Assembly: GCF_014650435.1 (NCBI RefSeq)
Contig: NZ_BMUY01000004.1
Coordinates: 124,001-188,000 of the forward strand
Length of the DNA: 64,000 bases
Source of the DNA: Streptomyces tendae
GTDB lineage: Bacteria; Actinomycetota; Actinomycetes; Streptomycetales; Streptomycetaceae
Direction of reading: 5' to 3'
This document shows positions 40,939-50,126 of the stretch, one piece after another (within the stretch, counting starts at the first letter, position 1; the number at the start of each line of letters is the position of its first letter). A model generated the notes under the pieces. The model was not told the origin of the DNA. It did not search any database and saw only the letters and a program-made list of their open reading frames with translations. A program made the position numbers and the translations under genes.

Positions 40939-42150
40939 ATGACCTCACGCGACAAACCCGGCGTCCTCGCCGGGTACCGGGTCCTCGACTGTTCCATCGC
41001 CATGGCCGGTCCGTTCGCCGCCCAGCGCCTCGGCGACCTCGGCGCCGACGTCGTCAAGGTCGAACCGGTCACCGGGGAGTGGCAGCGTCACGCCGCGGCC
41101 GGCGGGGCGGCCGGCAACCGGATCAACGTCTCCTTCCTCTCCCTGAACCGCAACAAGCGGTCCCTCGCCGTCGACCTCAAGGACCCGGCGGGCAAGGAGG
41201 TCCTGCGCCGCCTCGTCGCGGGCGCCGACGTCTTCCTGCAGAACTACCGGCCCGGCGTCGCCGACCGCCTGGGCGTCGACTACGCCTCCCTGGCCGCGAT
41301 CAACCCCTCCCTCGTCTACGTCTCCATCTCCGGGTACGGCGAGGACGGCCCCTACGCCCAGCGCCCGGGCCAGGACCTGCTGCTGCAGGCGATGTCGGGG
41401 GCCATGCTGTCCAGCGGCCGCTCGGGCGAGGCACCGCGGGCCGCGGGCCAGTACCTCGTGGACGCCGTCACCGCCTCCACCGCCTTCGAGGGGGTGCTCG
41501 CCGCGCTGCTGCACCGCGAACGCACCGGCGAGGGCCAGTTGGTGACGGTGAACATGCTGGACGCGGTCACCACCCTCCAGATGCAGGAGCTGTCGGTCCA
41601 CACCGTCGGCGGGCTGCCCCAGACCCGCTCCGCCGAACCGCACGCCCACGTCTACATCCGCTCGCCCTACGGGGCCTTCCAGACCTCCGACGGCTATCTC
41701 GTCCTCGCCTTCCCGCCGTTGAAGAAGCTCGGCGAGATCCTCGGCGAGGACAGCTTCCTCTCCATGGAGGACGAGGAGCACGGCTGGACCCACCGGGACG
41801 AGATCTTCGCCCGCACCGCCGCCCGGCTGCTGACCCGGCCGTCGCGGCACTGGCTCGACGCCTTCGCCGCCGCCGGCATATGGGCCGGCCCCGTCTACGG
41901 CTACGCCGACCTGGTCCAGGACCCCCAGATCCGCCACAACGGCACCTTCGTCACCTACGACCACCCCACCGAGGGCAGCGTGACCGTGCCCGGATTCCCC
42001 TACAGGTTCTCCGCCACCCCGCCCCGCATCGACCGCGGCGCCCCGCTCGTCGGGGAGCACACCCGCGAGGTGCTGACCGAGGCGGGCCTCGCGGAACGGG
42101 AGATCGAGGAACTGTTCGCCACCGGCGCCGTGGCGGAGACGACCTCATGA
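40939..42150 (+). CDS. CaiB/BaiF family CoA-transferase (class III)
   Basis: A 403-residue CoA-transferase. The N-terminal VLDCSIAMAGPFAAQRLGDL and DVVKVEP are typical, and the catalytic Asp is D146 in QRPGQDLLLQAMSG. ATG 40939 has AAGGAG upstream. Class III enzymes move CoA between carboxylic acids by a glutamyl/aspartyl anhydride route. Here the gene starts an operon with an enoyl-CoA hydratase and an SDR, and lies opposite a sugar-acid dehydratase, so a sugar-derived acid may be activated as a CoA ester. The next gene overlaps by four bases. Confidence 0.9.
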   Translation: MTSRDKPGVLAGYRVLDCSIAMAGPFAAQRLGDLGADVVKVEPVTGEWQRHAAAGGAAGNRINVSFLSLNRNKRSLAVDLKDPAGKEVLRRLVAGADVFLQNYRPGVADRLGVDYASLAAINPSLVYVSISGYGEDGPYAQRPGQDLLLQAMSGAMLSSGRSGEAPRAAGQYLVDAVTASTAFEGVLAALLHRERTGEGQLVTVNMLDAVTTLQMQELSVHTVGGLPQTRSAEPHAHVYIRSPYGAFQTSDGYLVLAFPPLKKLGEILGEDSFLSMEDEEHGWTHRDEIFARTAARLLTRPSRHWLDAFAAAGIWAGPVYGYADLVQDPQIRHNGTFVTYDHPTEGSVTVPGFPYRFSATPPRIDRGAPLVGEHTREVLTEAGLAEREIEELFATGAVAETTS

Positions 42151-43256
42151 CGCACACCGCACCGCCCTACCGCGGACTGACGTGGGACCACCCGCGCGGC
42201 CACAACGCGCTCGCCGCGTCCGCGGGCGGCCTCGTGCACTGGGACGTCCAGCCCCTGGAGGGCTTCGAGTCCCACCCGATCGACGCGTTGTGCTCCCGCT
42301 ACGACCTGGTCGTCCTCGACCACCCGCACCTCGGCGAAGCACTCGCCACCGGGTGCCTGCGGCCCTTCGACGACCTGTTCACCGCCGATGAACTGGCCCG
42401 CTGGGGCGCCGGCTCCATCGGCCCCACCATGCGTTCGTACGCCATGGGCGGCCGTCAGTGGGCGCTCCCGTTGGACGCCGCCACCCAGGTCGCCGCCACC
42501 CGGACCGACCTCGTCGGCGAGGCGCCCGGCACGTGGGACGAGGTCCACCGTCTCGCCCGCCGGGCGCCCGTGGCCCTGTCCCTGGCCGGGCCGCACGCCT
42601 TCCTCACCTTCGCCTCCGTGGCGGTCGCCATGGGAGAGGAACCGGCCGCCGACCCCGACGAGCTGATCGGCGACGCCACGGGACTCGCGGTGCTCGACCT
42701 GATGGCCGCCCTCGACGCCCTCGCCCCGCCCGGGACGCGTGCGCTCAACCCGATCGGACTGCTGGAGCTGATGGCCGGCACGGACCTGCTGGCGCACTGC
42801 CCGCTGGTGTTCGGGTACGTCACCTACGCCGACCGCGTGACGTTCAGCGACGCCCCCGCCGTGGCGGCGGGCGGCCGTCCGGGCTCCACGCTCGGCGGCA
42901 CCGGGATCGCACTCAGCTCCCGCTGCGTCCCCTCCCCCGAACTCCTCGCCCACGTGCGCTGGCTGATGTCCCCCGAGGCGCAGGGCGACTTCCTGCCCCG
43001 GCACAACGGACAGCCCAGTGCCCGCACCGCCTGGACCAGCTCCGAAACCGTCGCCGCCGACTTCTACCGGGGCACCGCCGCCACCTGCGAGCGGGCCTGG
43101 GTCCGTCCCAGGCACGCGGGCTACATCGGCTTCCAGACCGCCGCATCGGCCGCCGTACGCGCCGCGCTCGCCGGCGAGACCGACCACCGCCAAGCACTCG
43201 ACCGGATGCGCGCCCTGTACCGGGCGAGCCGGACACCGAAGGAACACCGGACATGA
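42147..43256 (+). CDS. Substrate-binding-protein-like protein without signal peptide
   Basis: A 369-residue protein with the flow of an ABC solute-binding protein: LTWDHPRGHNALAASA, DALCSRYDLVVLDHPHLGEA, LRPFDDLFTADELARWG, and a late HVRWLMSPEAQGDFLPRHNG. It begins MTHTAPPYRG, with no hydrophobic leader and no lipobox, so it should be cytosolic. ATG 42147 is fixed by the ATGA overlap with the CoA-transferase. No permease is nearby. It may sense or hold the pathway substrate, or have become part of an enzyme complex; function is unknown. Confidence 0.78.
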   Translation: MTHTAPPYRGLTWDHPRGHNALAASAGGLVHWDVQPLEGFESHPIDALCSRYDLVVLDHPHLGEALATGCLRPFDDLFTADELARWGAGSIGPTMRSYAMGGRQWALPLDAATQVAATRTDLVGEAPGTWDEVHRLARRAPVALSLAGPHAFLTFASVAVAMGEEPAADPDELIGDATGLAVLDLMAALDALAPPGTRALNPIGLLELMAGTDLLAHCPLVFGYVTYADRVTFSDAPAVAAGGRPGSTLGGTGIALSSRCVPSPELLAHVRWLMSPEAQGDFLPRHNGQPSARTAWTSSETVAADFYRGTAATCERAWVRPRHAGYIGFQTAASAAVRAALAGETDHRQALDRMRALYRASRTPKEHRT

Positions 43257-44059
43257 GCGACACCGGCACCCTCCCGCCGCCCGAACTCGGCACCGACCAC
43301 GTCCTGCTGGACGTCACGGACCGCGTCGCCACCCTCACCCTGAACCGGCCCGCCAAACTCAACGCAGTCACCCCCGACATGTCCCGCGCCCTCGTGCGGG
43401 CGATCGAGTGGTGCGACACCACGGACGACGTACGGGCCGTCGTCGTCACCGGGGCGGGCGAGCGCTCCTTCAGCGTCGGCTCGGACATCGGCACCCTCGA
43501 CCGGTACGCCACCCCGTGGGACTTCCGCAACCGCGTCGACTACTGCGACGCCATCCGCGCCGCCCGCACGCCGACCGTCGCCGCGGTCGGCGGCTACGCC
43601 CTGGGCGGCGGACTGGAGACCGCCCTGTCCTGCGACATCCGCCTCGGCGCGGACACGGCGTCCTTCGGGGCACCGGAGATCACGCTCGGCTGGATCGGGG
43701 GCGGTGGCATGGCCGCCTTCCTGAGCCGCGCCGCCGGGCCGAGCAACGCCGCCTTGATGCTGCTCACCGGCGAACGCATCGACGCCGCGCGGGCGTTGGA
43801 CTGGCACCTGGTGAGTGAGGTCGTGCCCCGCGCCGGGCTGCTCGACCGGGCCCGTGCCCTGGCCGCCGTGATCGCCTCCCGCGCTCCGGTGGCCGCCGAG
43901 ACCGCGAAGATCAACCTGCGGGCCGCCGGCAACCTGCCCGAGGACCAGGCGCTCGCCTACGAGCGCGACCTGCAGACCGTCTGCTTCGCCACCGAGGACG
44001 CCGCCGAGGGCCGGCGCGCGTTCGCCGAGAAGCGCACTCCCGTCTTCCGCAAGCGTTGA
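43253..44059 (+). CDS. Enoyl-CoA hydratase/isomerase family protein
   Basis: A 268-residue crotonase-fold enzyme. The acyl-CoA pocket reads VVVTGAGERSFSVGSDIGTL, and both catalytic-type glutamates are present: GGGLETALSCDIRLG and FGAPEITLGWIGGGGM. ATG 43253 overlaps the upstream stop (ATGA). Hydration or dehydration of the CoA ester made by the CoA-transferase is the likely step. Substrate unknown. A conventional fatty-acid role is less likely given the neighbours. Confidence 0.9.
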   Translation: MSDTGTLPPPELGTDHVLLDVTDRVATLTLNRPAKLNAVTPDMSRALVRAIEWCDTTDDVRAVVVTGAGERSFSVGSDIGTLDRYATPWDFRNRVDYCDAIRAARTPTVAAVGGYALGGGLETALSCDIRLGADTASFGAPEITLGWIGGGGMAAFLSRAAGPSNAALMLLTGERIDAARALDWHLVSEVVPRAGLLDRARALAAVIASRAPVAAETAKINLRAAGNLPEDQALAYERDLQTVCFATEDAAEGRRAFAEKRTPVFRKR

Positions 44060-44069
44060 GAGGAACGTC

Positions 44070-44816
44070 ATGAAGCAACCCCGAGCCGCACTCGTGACGG
44101 GTGCCGGTGGCGCCCTCGGACGGGCCACCGCCGTCCGGCTGGCCGCCGACGGACTCGACGTCGCCGTACTCGACCGCGACGCCGAGTCCCTGGGGAACAC
44201 CGCCGCGCTGGTCGAGAGGGCGGGCGCACGCGCGCTCTCCCTCACCACCGACCTGCGCGACGCGCGGGCGGTCGAGGCGTCCGTGGAGCGAACCGTGTCC
44301 GAACTGGGTCCGCTGCACGTGCTGGTCAACAACGCGGCCGTGTACCCGAGCCGGGTCTTCCTCGACGTACCGCTCGCCGAGTACGAGGAGGTGGTGGCGG
44401 TCAACCAGCGTGCGTACTGGGTCGCCGCGCAGGCCGCCGCCCGGCACATGACGGAGACGGGCGGCGGGGCGATCGTCAACGTCGCCTCGATCACGATGCA
44501 CGGCGGCTGGGACTCCCTGGCCGCCTACGTCTCCACCAAAGGAGCCGCCGTCGCCCTGACCCGTGCGCTGGCCCGGGAGCTGGGTCCTGCCGAGATACGC
44601 GTCAACTGCGTCTCCCCCGGCGCCTTTCCGACCGCGGCCGAGGACATCCACGAGGACCCCGCGGCCTACCGGCGGCACGTACTCGACCACCAGGCCCTGA
44701 AGCGGCGCGGGCGGCCGGAGGAACTGGCCTCGGTGGTGTCCTTCCTCACCGGCCCGGACGCGTCGTTCGTCACGGGTCAGTGCCTCGAGGTCAACGGAGG
44801 GTGGGTGATGGCGTGA
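44070..44816 (+). CDS. Short-chain dehydrogenase/reductase
   Basis: A 248-residue classical SDR. Cofactor motif ALVTGAGGALGRATAV, NNA motif in VLVNNAAVYPS, catalytic Ser in VNVASITMHGG and Tyr/Lys in AAYVSTKGAAVAL. It follows the hydratase gene by ten bases and its stop overlaps the next start (GTGA). It probably oxidises the hydroxyacyl intermediate or an early sugar/sugar-acid step of the same pathway. Confidence 0.9.
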   Translation: MKQPRAALVTGAGGALGRATAVRLAADGLDVAVLDRDAESLGNTAALVERAGARALSLTTDLRDARAVEASVERTVSELGPLHVLVNNAAVYPSRVFLDVPLAEYEEVVAVNQRAYWVAAQAAARHMTETGGGAIVNVASITMHGGWDSLAAYVSTKGAAVALTRALARELGPAEIRVNCVSPGAFPTAAEDIHEDPAAYRRHVLDHQALKRRGRPEELASVVSFLTGPDASFVTGQCLEVNGGWVMA

Positions 44817-45880
44817 AGCTGTACGGACGTTCCCACGACCGGCGGTCCCTCGCCCGGCACGCGGGCGACCTGAGCGCGGCGGGCGGGGTGCGCTCCGTCG
44901 TCCTGGACGACGGCTCCGAACGCGGCATCCGCACGCTGGAGTTCCGGACCGGCGCCGGTCTCTCGTTCGACGTGCTGGTGGACCGGGCGATGGACCTGGG
45001 CGGGGCCGAGTTCGAGGGGCGGGGCTTCGGCTGGCGCTCGGCGACGGGCTTCAGGCACCCCGGTCTGCACGAGTACCGCGACGACGACGGTCTGTCCATG
45101 ATGCGCAGCTTCTCGGGGCTGCTGCTCACCGCGGGCCTGGACCACACGCTCTTCGGCGCCGAGGTGGACGCCTCGCAGTACCGCTACCCGCCACGGCGCA
45201 CCGCCGTGCACGCCCTCCACGGGCGGGTCGCCAACCTCCCGGCCCGGCTGACCGGGTACGGCGAGCGCTGGCAGGACGACGGCCGCTGCGTGCTCTGGGC
45301 GGAGGGCGAGGTGCGCCAGGCCGCGATCTTCGGGGAGCACCTGCGGCTCACCCGCCGCATCGAGGCCGACCTGGGCGGCAGCGAGATCCGGCTGACCGAC
45401 CGGGTGCGCAACGCCGGCTTCGACCCGACACCGCACATGTACCTGTACCACGTCAACGTCGGCTGGCCCTTCCTCGACGAGGGCGCACGCTACGAGCTGC
45501 CGCCGCACCGCACCCTGTGGCGCAGCGACAGCGTCGCCGAACAGGGCGTCTCGCACACCGAGATGCCCGCCCCGCTGCCGGGCTTCGTCGAGCAGGTGTA
45601 CGAGCACGAACTGGAGGCCGACGCGGCGGGTCTGGCCCGGCCCCGCCTGGTCAACGAACGCCTCGGCGTCTACTTCGAGCTGGAGTTCGACACGGCCCGG
45701 TTCCCGTCCTTCTTCCAGTGGCTGCACCTGCGCGAGGGCGCCTACGCGGTCGGCTTCGAACCGTCCACGCACCATGTGCAGGGCGAGGCCGCGGCCCGGG
45801 AGGACGGCTCCATGACCTTCCTGGAACCCGGCGAGGAGCGGGAGTACACGACGACGTTCCGGGTGGGTCACCTGGACTGA
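44813..45880 (+). CDS. DUF4432 / aldose-1-epimerase-like protein
   Basis: A 355-residue beta-sandwich protein of the galactose-mutarotase superfamily. Segments such as FDVLVDRAMDLGGAEFEGRG, LHGRVANLPARL and PHMYLYHVNVGWPFLDEGA are typical of DUF4432. GTG 44813 overlaps the SDR stop. Members sit in sugar operons and are thought to act on sugar anomers or related ligands. As the last gene of the operon it argues that the CoA-dependent pathway starts from a sugar. Confidence 0.85.
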   Translation: MKLYGRSHDRRSLARHAGDLSAAGGVRSVVLDDGSERGIRTLEFRTGAGLSFDVLVDRAMDLGGAEFEGRGFGWRSATGFRHPGLHEYRDDDGLSMMRSFSGLLLTAGLDHTLFGAEVDASQYRYPPRRTAVHALHGRVANLPARLTGYGERWQDDGRCVLWAEGEVRQAAIFGEHLRLTRRIEADLGGSEIRLTDRVRNAGFDPTPHMYLYHVNVGWPFLDEGARYELPPHRTLWRSDSVAEQGVSHTEMPAPLPGFVEQVYEHELEADAAGLARPRLVNERLGVYFELEFDTARFPSFFQWLHLREGAYAVGFEPSTHHVQGEAAAREDGSMTFLEPGEEREYTTTFRVGHLD

Positions 45881-45905
45881 CCACGGGACCCGCGGCTCGG
45901 GCGAC

Positions 45906-45945
45906 ACGGGGGTGCGGCGCGTCAGGAGGCGCGCCGCACCCCCGT
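45906..45945. terminator. Perfect 16-bp bidirectional terminator overlapping a gene end
   Basis: ACGGGGGTGCGGCGCG (45906-45921) pairs perfectly with CGCGCCGCACCCCCGT (45930-45945) around an eight-base loop. It ends the rightward CoA operon. The stop codon of the leftward DUF1275 gene lies in the loop, so the right arm is coding sequence. Confidence 0.8.
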
Positions 45946-46617
45946 ACGCGCGTGCACCGTCAGCCACGCCGCCGTCACCAGCAGCGCGGGGAGCAGCGGA
46001 GCGGCTTGGGGCAGCAGCCGCTCCAGCAGCGTGGCGGCGGCCGCGCCCAGGATCAGGAGGGTCATCGTGACCAGGACGCGCCACTGGATGCGCCGGTCCG
46101 TCACCGCGTCGGTGACCGCCCCGGTCAGCAGGCCCGTCAGGTACGCGGTCGGCAGCTGTGCGCCCATCGCGACGCGGACACCGGCGTTCTGGCAGCCCAT
46201 CGCGGCCGCCACCGTGCCCAGTATCGCCGTGCGCTCCCCGCCCGACGGGTCGCCGTCCACGGCGAGCCACCACCCCACGACGGCCCACAGCAGGAGGAGT
46301 TCGAGCAGGAGGAAGTCGGCCCGGTGCGGGCGTCCGCCCCGGTGCGCTTGACCGGCCGCCCGGCCGGCTGCCGCCGCGCCGAGCACGTAGCAGAGCACCG
46401 CGACGGCGGCCAGGCCGCCGAGGGTCGGGTCCGCGCCGCCCAGCCCCACCCCGATCAACGCCGAGTTGGCGGTGACCACGCTGGTGAAGACGCCGCCGAG
46501 GGAGAGGAAACCCCAGGCGTTGACGGCCCCCGCGGAGAAGGTCAGCAGCCGCGCGGCCCACGTGTCCGCGCGCTGCCGTGACCCCGGCGGGAGATCCCGA
46601 GACCGATCGCCTTCCGT
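45922..46617 (-). CDS. DUF1275 (YoaK-like) membrane protein without a standard start codon
   Basis: The C-terminal 185 residues from GTG 46479 read VVTANSALIGVGLGG and continue through about five membrane segments. The family's conserved first segment, LLTFSAGAVNAWGFLSLGG, is in frame directly upstream of that GTG, so the real protein must start earlier. No ATG, GTG or TTG occurs in frame there. An ACG at 46617-46615 right after GAGGAGAGG is the best placed start, giving 231 residues. Either a rare ACG start, a start-codon mutation or a sequencing error. Function of the family unknown. Confidence 0.6.
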   Translation of the reverse strand, partial: TEGDRSRDLPPGSRQRADTWAARLLTFSAGAVNAWGFLSLGGVFTSVVTANSALIGVGLGGADPTLGGLAAVAVLCYVLGAAAAGRAAGQAHRGGRPHRADFLLLELLLLWAVVGWWLAVDGDPSGGERTAILGTVAAAMGCQNAGVRVAMGAQLPTAYLTGLLTGAVTDAVTDRRIQWRVLVTMTLLILGAAAATLLERLLPQAAPLLPALLVTAAWLTVHARTGVRRAS

Positions 46618-46748
46618 GGTCCTCTCCTCGCCTCGTCCGGGCCCCGGACCGAATCCTGGCCGACCGTCGTGCCTGCCCGGACTGCGACATGCCGGGCGGG
46701 GCGAGCGCGACCTACGGTCGGCCGCCCCGCCCCGCCCGGCTCCGCGTC

Positions 46749-49700
46749 CTAGCGTTCGCGGGCCATGGTCGACCGGAAGGTCCAGTGGCCCGAGCCGACC
46801 TCGTACACGGCCTCGTCTCCCGTCAGGCGCAGCAGCCGTGCCCCGTCGGGTGCCTGCGCACGGCTGCCGTCGACCGGTACGTGCACCTCCGCGGTGCTGC
46901 CGGCGGGGACGTCCACGGTGAGGCGGAAGCGGTCGTCCGCACGTTCCCAGTCGGTGCGTGCCACGCCGTACGGGGTCCGGTAGGAGCCCGCCGCAGAGGT
47001 CATGTCGCCCTCCACCGCCGGGTCGACGAGGAGCTCGGCGTAACCGACGGAGTCATCGGTCTGGGCGATGCCCGCGACGCGGGTGGTGAACCAGGAGTCG
47101 ATCGCGCCGAGCATGAAGTGGTTCTGGGACTGGCCGGGTCCGCCGTCCCAGGACTCGCCCAGGGTGGTGTTGCCGGCGAGCACCTGGTAGCCGTAACTGG
47201 GGCTGGTCGTCTGCGTGGCGATGGCGTGCACGAGGTCGTCGCGGTCCGCGCCGCTCAGCACCCGGAAGGCGGCGGGCAGCGAGATCTCGCCCAGGACCAG
47301 GTGGTTTCCGGCGTCCTCGATGGCGCCGGTGAAGTGGGCGAGCAGGCGGTCCCGCTCGCCCTGCGGGTAGGCGCCCATGTCGAGGGCGAGTGCCTCGGCG
47401 CCGTGTCCGCCGCCGCCGAAGGTGCCGGTGGCGGTGTCGTAGTACTTGGCCGTCAGCGCCGCGACGCTCGCGGCGGCCTTGGCGCGGTACTCGTCGGCCG
47501 CGGCGGTGTCGCCGAGGAGCGAGGCGATGCGGCCCAGGGTGTCGACCACCCGCCAGTACCCGTACGTGCCCGCCACCGCGCGGGGGAAGGTCCGGTCCGG
47601 GGTGAACCAGTCGCCCAGGCCGTAGTCGAGGATGCCGTCGGCGACCTGGGTCTCCAGGAAGGCGGCGTAGCGCCGCATGTCCGGGTAGTACGTCTCCAGG
47701 GTCTGGCGGTCTCCGTAGGTGAGGTAGAGCTGCCAGGGGACGAGGACGAAGGCGCCGCCCCAGTTGGCGTCGTTGCGGTAGGCGCCCGGGAGGCTGGTGT
47801 ACTCCGGGACGGTGCTCGGCACCAGCCCGTCGGTCGTCTGCGCGTCGGCCATGTCCCGGACGATCTTGCGGAGGTAGGACCGCATGTCGTAGTTGCCCGC
47901 GAGGGCGGGGAAGACGAGCTGGTTCTGTTCGAGCCAGCCCAGCTTCTCGCGGCTCGGGCAGTCGGTGAGCACGCTCATCATGTTGCCCTCGATGGAGCGG
48001 CGGATCAGCGAGTGGATGCCGTTGATCAGTGGGTCGGAGCTGGTGAAGTCGCCGGCCGAGGTGTTGTCGGTGCGCAGGACGTGTCCTCGGACGCTCACCG
48101 TCGCGTTCTCGGGCACGCCCCGCAGTTCCAGGTAGCGGAAGCCGTGATAGCTGAAGCGGGGGTGCCAGGTCTCGGCGTCCCGGCCGCCGGTGGTGTAGCT
48201 GTCCCAGAGGGGCGCGCCGACGTTGCTGATGGACTGGAAGGCGTGGCCGTCCTTGAGGCTCTCGGCCGGGTAGACGCGAATCGGGGTGCCCTTCGGCGCG
48301 CTGACGGTGATCTCCGGCCAGCCCGCGATGTTGCGGCCCAGGTCGAAGACGCGGCTGCCCTCGGCGCCGTCGACCTCCTTGCCCTTCAGGGTCTCCACGA
48401 CGCGGATCGGCTCGGTCTCACGGGCGCTGAGCAGGGCGGGCCGGCCGGCGGTGCCGGGGCCCGCCACCTCGACCGCGTGCCGCCAGCCGCGTCGGTCGCC
48501 GGAGGGCCGGTCCCACCGCGGGATCTCGCGGCGGGCGTCGTAGTCCTCGCCGCCGTACCAGTTGGAGGCGGTGGTCGGGCCCAGCGTGGTGCGCCAGTCG
48601 TCGCCGCTGGTGATCGTGCGCACCCGGCCGTCGGCCAGCGTCACCTCCAGGCGGGCGATCAGTTTGGGGTCGCTGAGGTTGCCGTAGAGCTTGCGGTAGC
48701 GGTCGGCGGTGCTGACGACGTTGGACATGCCGTTGCCGAGGCCGACGCCGAGGGTGTTGGCGCCGGTGCGCAGTTGGTCGGTGACGTCGTAGGTGGCGTA
48801 CTGGACGCGTTCGGCGTAGTCCGTGTTGGCCGGCTCAAGGACCCCGTCGCCCACCGGTTCGCCGTTGACGGTCGCCTCGTAGACGCCCAGTCCCGCGATG
48901 TAGAGGCGGGCGCTGCGGACCCGTTTCGGCAGGGTGAAGTCGTCGGTGAGCAGAGGCAGTCCGGCGGGCAGGTAGGGGGTGGGCTGCCGTTGGCCGGTGA
49001 CCTCGGCGAGCCGTGTGGCGGGTCCTTCGGGGCTGTCGGCGGCGGAGACCGTGTAGTCGACGGGGAGGCCGGGGATCCGGCCGTCGTCGGTCAGGACGTC
49101 GGCGCGGGGGTAGAGCGCCACCTCGTCGAAGGTCTTCGCGGTCTTCAGGTCGAGGGTGAGGGTGATCGGCGCGTCGGAGACGTCCGGACCGGTGTGCGCG
49201 GCGCTCGCGTAGCCCGCCGCGGTCTGCAGGGCGCTGTTGGGCAGGCCGTCGACGGCGAGGGCGGGTTCCCAGGTCTTGCGCACGGTGTTGCTCTCGGACG
49301 CGGTGACCGCGGCGCCGCGGGCCAGGCCGGTGGTGGCGGTGCCGGAGTCGCGGACGTCGATCTCACCGAGCTGGAGGCGCCAGGTGCGGGCCGGGAAGGA
49401 CTCGGCGAGTGGCAGGCCGAGCCGGGTGACGTCCAGTCGTACGAAGCGGGCGGTGGTGCGGGGCAGGCGGACGACGACCGGTTCGACGGTCCTCTCGCTC
49501 AGCCGCCAGTCGGGGTGGGTGATCCACTGCGCGTCCCAGTCCGACTGACGGGTCAGGCCGGTCTCGAAGGCGGCGGTGGTGCTCCAGCCGCTGTGCCGCT
49601 TCCCGTCGCCGGACCAGAGCATGACGCGCCAGTACACCTTGGCCCGGGAGCCCAGGTCCTTCCCGGCGTACGTCGTCCCGGGCACCGACGACTCCACCTT

Positions 49701-50003
49701 CCCGGAGTCCCACAGGTCGGGTCGGGAGGCCCGGAGCCGCTGGAGGGAGCTGGCGGCCTGGACACGGTAGGCGGTCTGGCGCGTGCTCGGGGCGTCGGCG
49801 GTGGTCTGCCAGCTGAGTTCGGGGGTGGTGTCGTCGATGCCGAGGGCCTCGGTCAGATGCTGGGTGCGCAGCTCGGTCGGGGCTGTGGCGCCGGTGGTCG
49901 CGGCGTCGGCGGTGACCGCGCCGGCCAGCAGGGTGACGAAGGCGGTGACACCGGCGAGGGCGGCAGCGGTTCGGTGTCTGCCGAGCGGGTTCGTTCCGGG
50001 CAT
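46749..50003 (-). CDS. Secreted GH78 alpha-L-rhamnosidase
   Basis: A 1084-residue exported enzyme. The leader HRTAAALAGVTAFVTLLAGA ends near DAAT. N-terminal beta domains include a galactose-binding-like insert (VDGLPNSALQTAAGY). The alpha/alpha barrel carries the GH78 signature SVLTDCPSREKLGWLEQNQL with its acidic residues, DANWGGAFVLVPWQ, and a C-terminal beta domain (AGSYRTPYGVARTDWER). ATG 50003 follows AAGGAG. It would release terminal L-rhamnose from rhamnogalacturonan-type or glycoside substrates outside the cell. It is the last of four leftward glycosidase genes. Confidence 0.92.
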   Translation of the reverse strand: MPGTNPLGRHRTAAALAGVTAFVTLLAGAVTADAATTGATAPTELRTQHLTEALGIDDTTPELSWQTTADAPSTRQTAYRVQAASSLQRLRASRPDLWDSGKVESSVPGTTYAGKDLGSRAKVYWRVMLWSGDGKRHSGWSTTAAFETGLTRQSDWDAQWITHPDWRLSERTVEPVVVRLPRTTARFVRLDVTRLGLPLAESFPARTWRLQLGEIDVRDSGTATTGLARGAAVTASESNTVRKTWEPALAVDGLPNSALQTAAGYASAAHTGPDVSDAPITLTLDLKTAKTFDEVALYPRADVLTDDGRIPGLPVDYTVSAADSPEGPATRLAEVTGQRQPTPYLPAGLPLLTDDFTLPKRVRSARLYIAGLGVYEATVNGEPVGDGVLEPANTDYAERVQYATYDVTDQLRTGANTLGVGLGNGMSNVVSTADRYRKLYGNLSDPKLIARLEVTLADGRVRTITSGDDWRTTLGPTTASNWYGGEDYDARREIPRWDRPSGDRRGWRHAVEVAGPGTAGRPALLSARETEPIRVVETLKGKEVDGAEGSRVFDLGRNIAGWPEITVSAPKGTPIRVYPAESLKDGHAFQSISNVGAPLWDSYTTGGRDAETWHPRFSYHGFRYLELRGVPENATVSVRGHVLRTDNTSAGDFTSSDPLINGIHSLIRRSIEGNMMSVLTDCPSREKLGWLEQNQLVFPALAGNYDMRSYLRKIVRDMADAQTTDGLVPSTVPEYTSLPGAYRNDANWGGAFVLVPWQLYLTYGDRQTLETYYPDMRRYAAFLETQVADGILDYGLGDWFTPDRTFPRAVAGTYGYWRVVDTLGRIASLLGDTAAADEYRAKAAASVAALTAKYYDTATGTFGGGGHGAEALALDMGAYPQGERDRLLAHFTGAIEDAGNHLVLGEISLPAAFRVLSGADRDDLVHAIATQTTSPSYGYQVLAGNTTLGESWDGGPGQSQNHFMLGAIDSWFTTRVAGIAQTDDSVGYAELLVDPAVEGDMTSAAGSYRTPYGVARTDWERADDRFRLTVDVPAGSTAEVHVPVDGSRAQAPDGARLLRLTGDEAVYEVGSGHWTFRSTMARER

Positions 50004-50126
50004 GGCGGCTCCTTGCCGGGCGGGCTGGTACGGACATGGTGGGGTGGTTCGCACATGGCGCGGGGGGATCGGGCAGGGCGCAGGGCGGGCTGGGAGAAGG
50101 GAGGCGGAGGGGGGCCGGGGGCTGGT

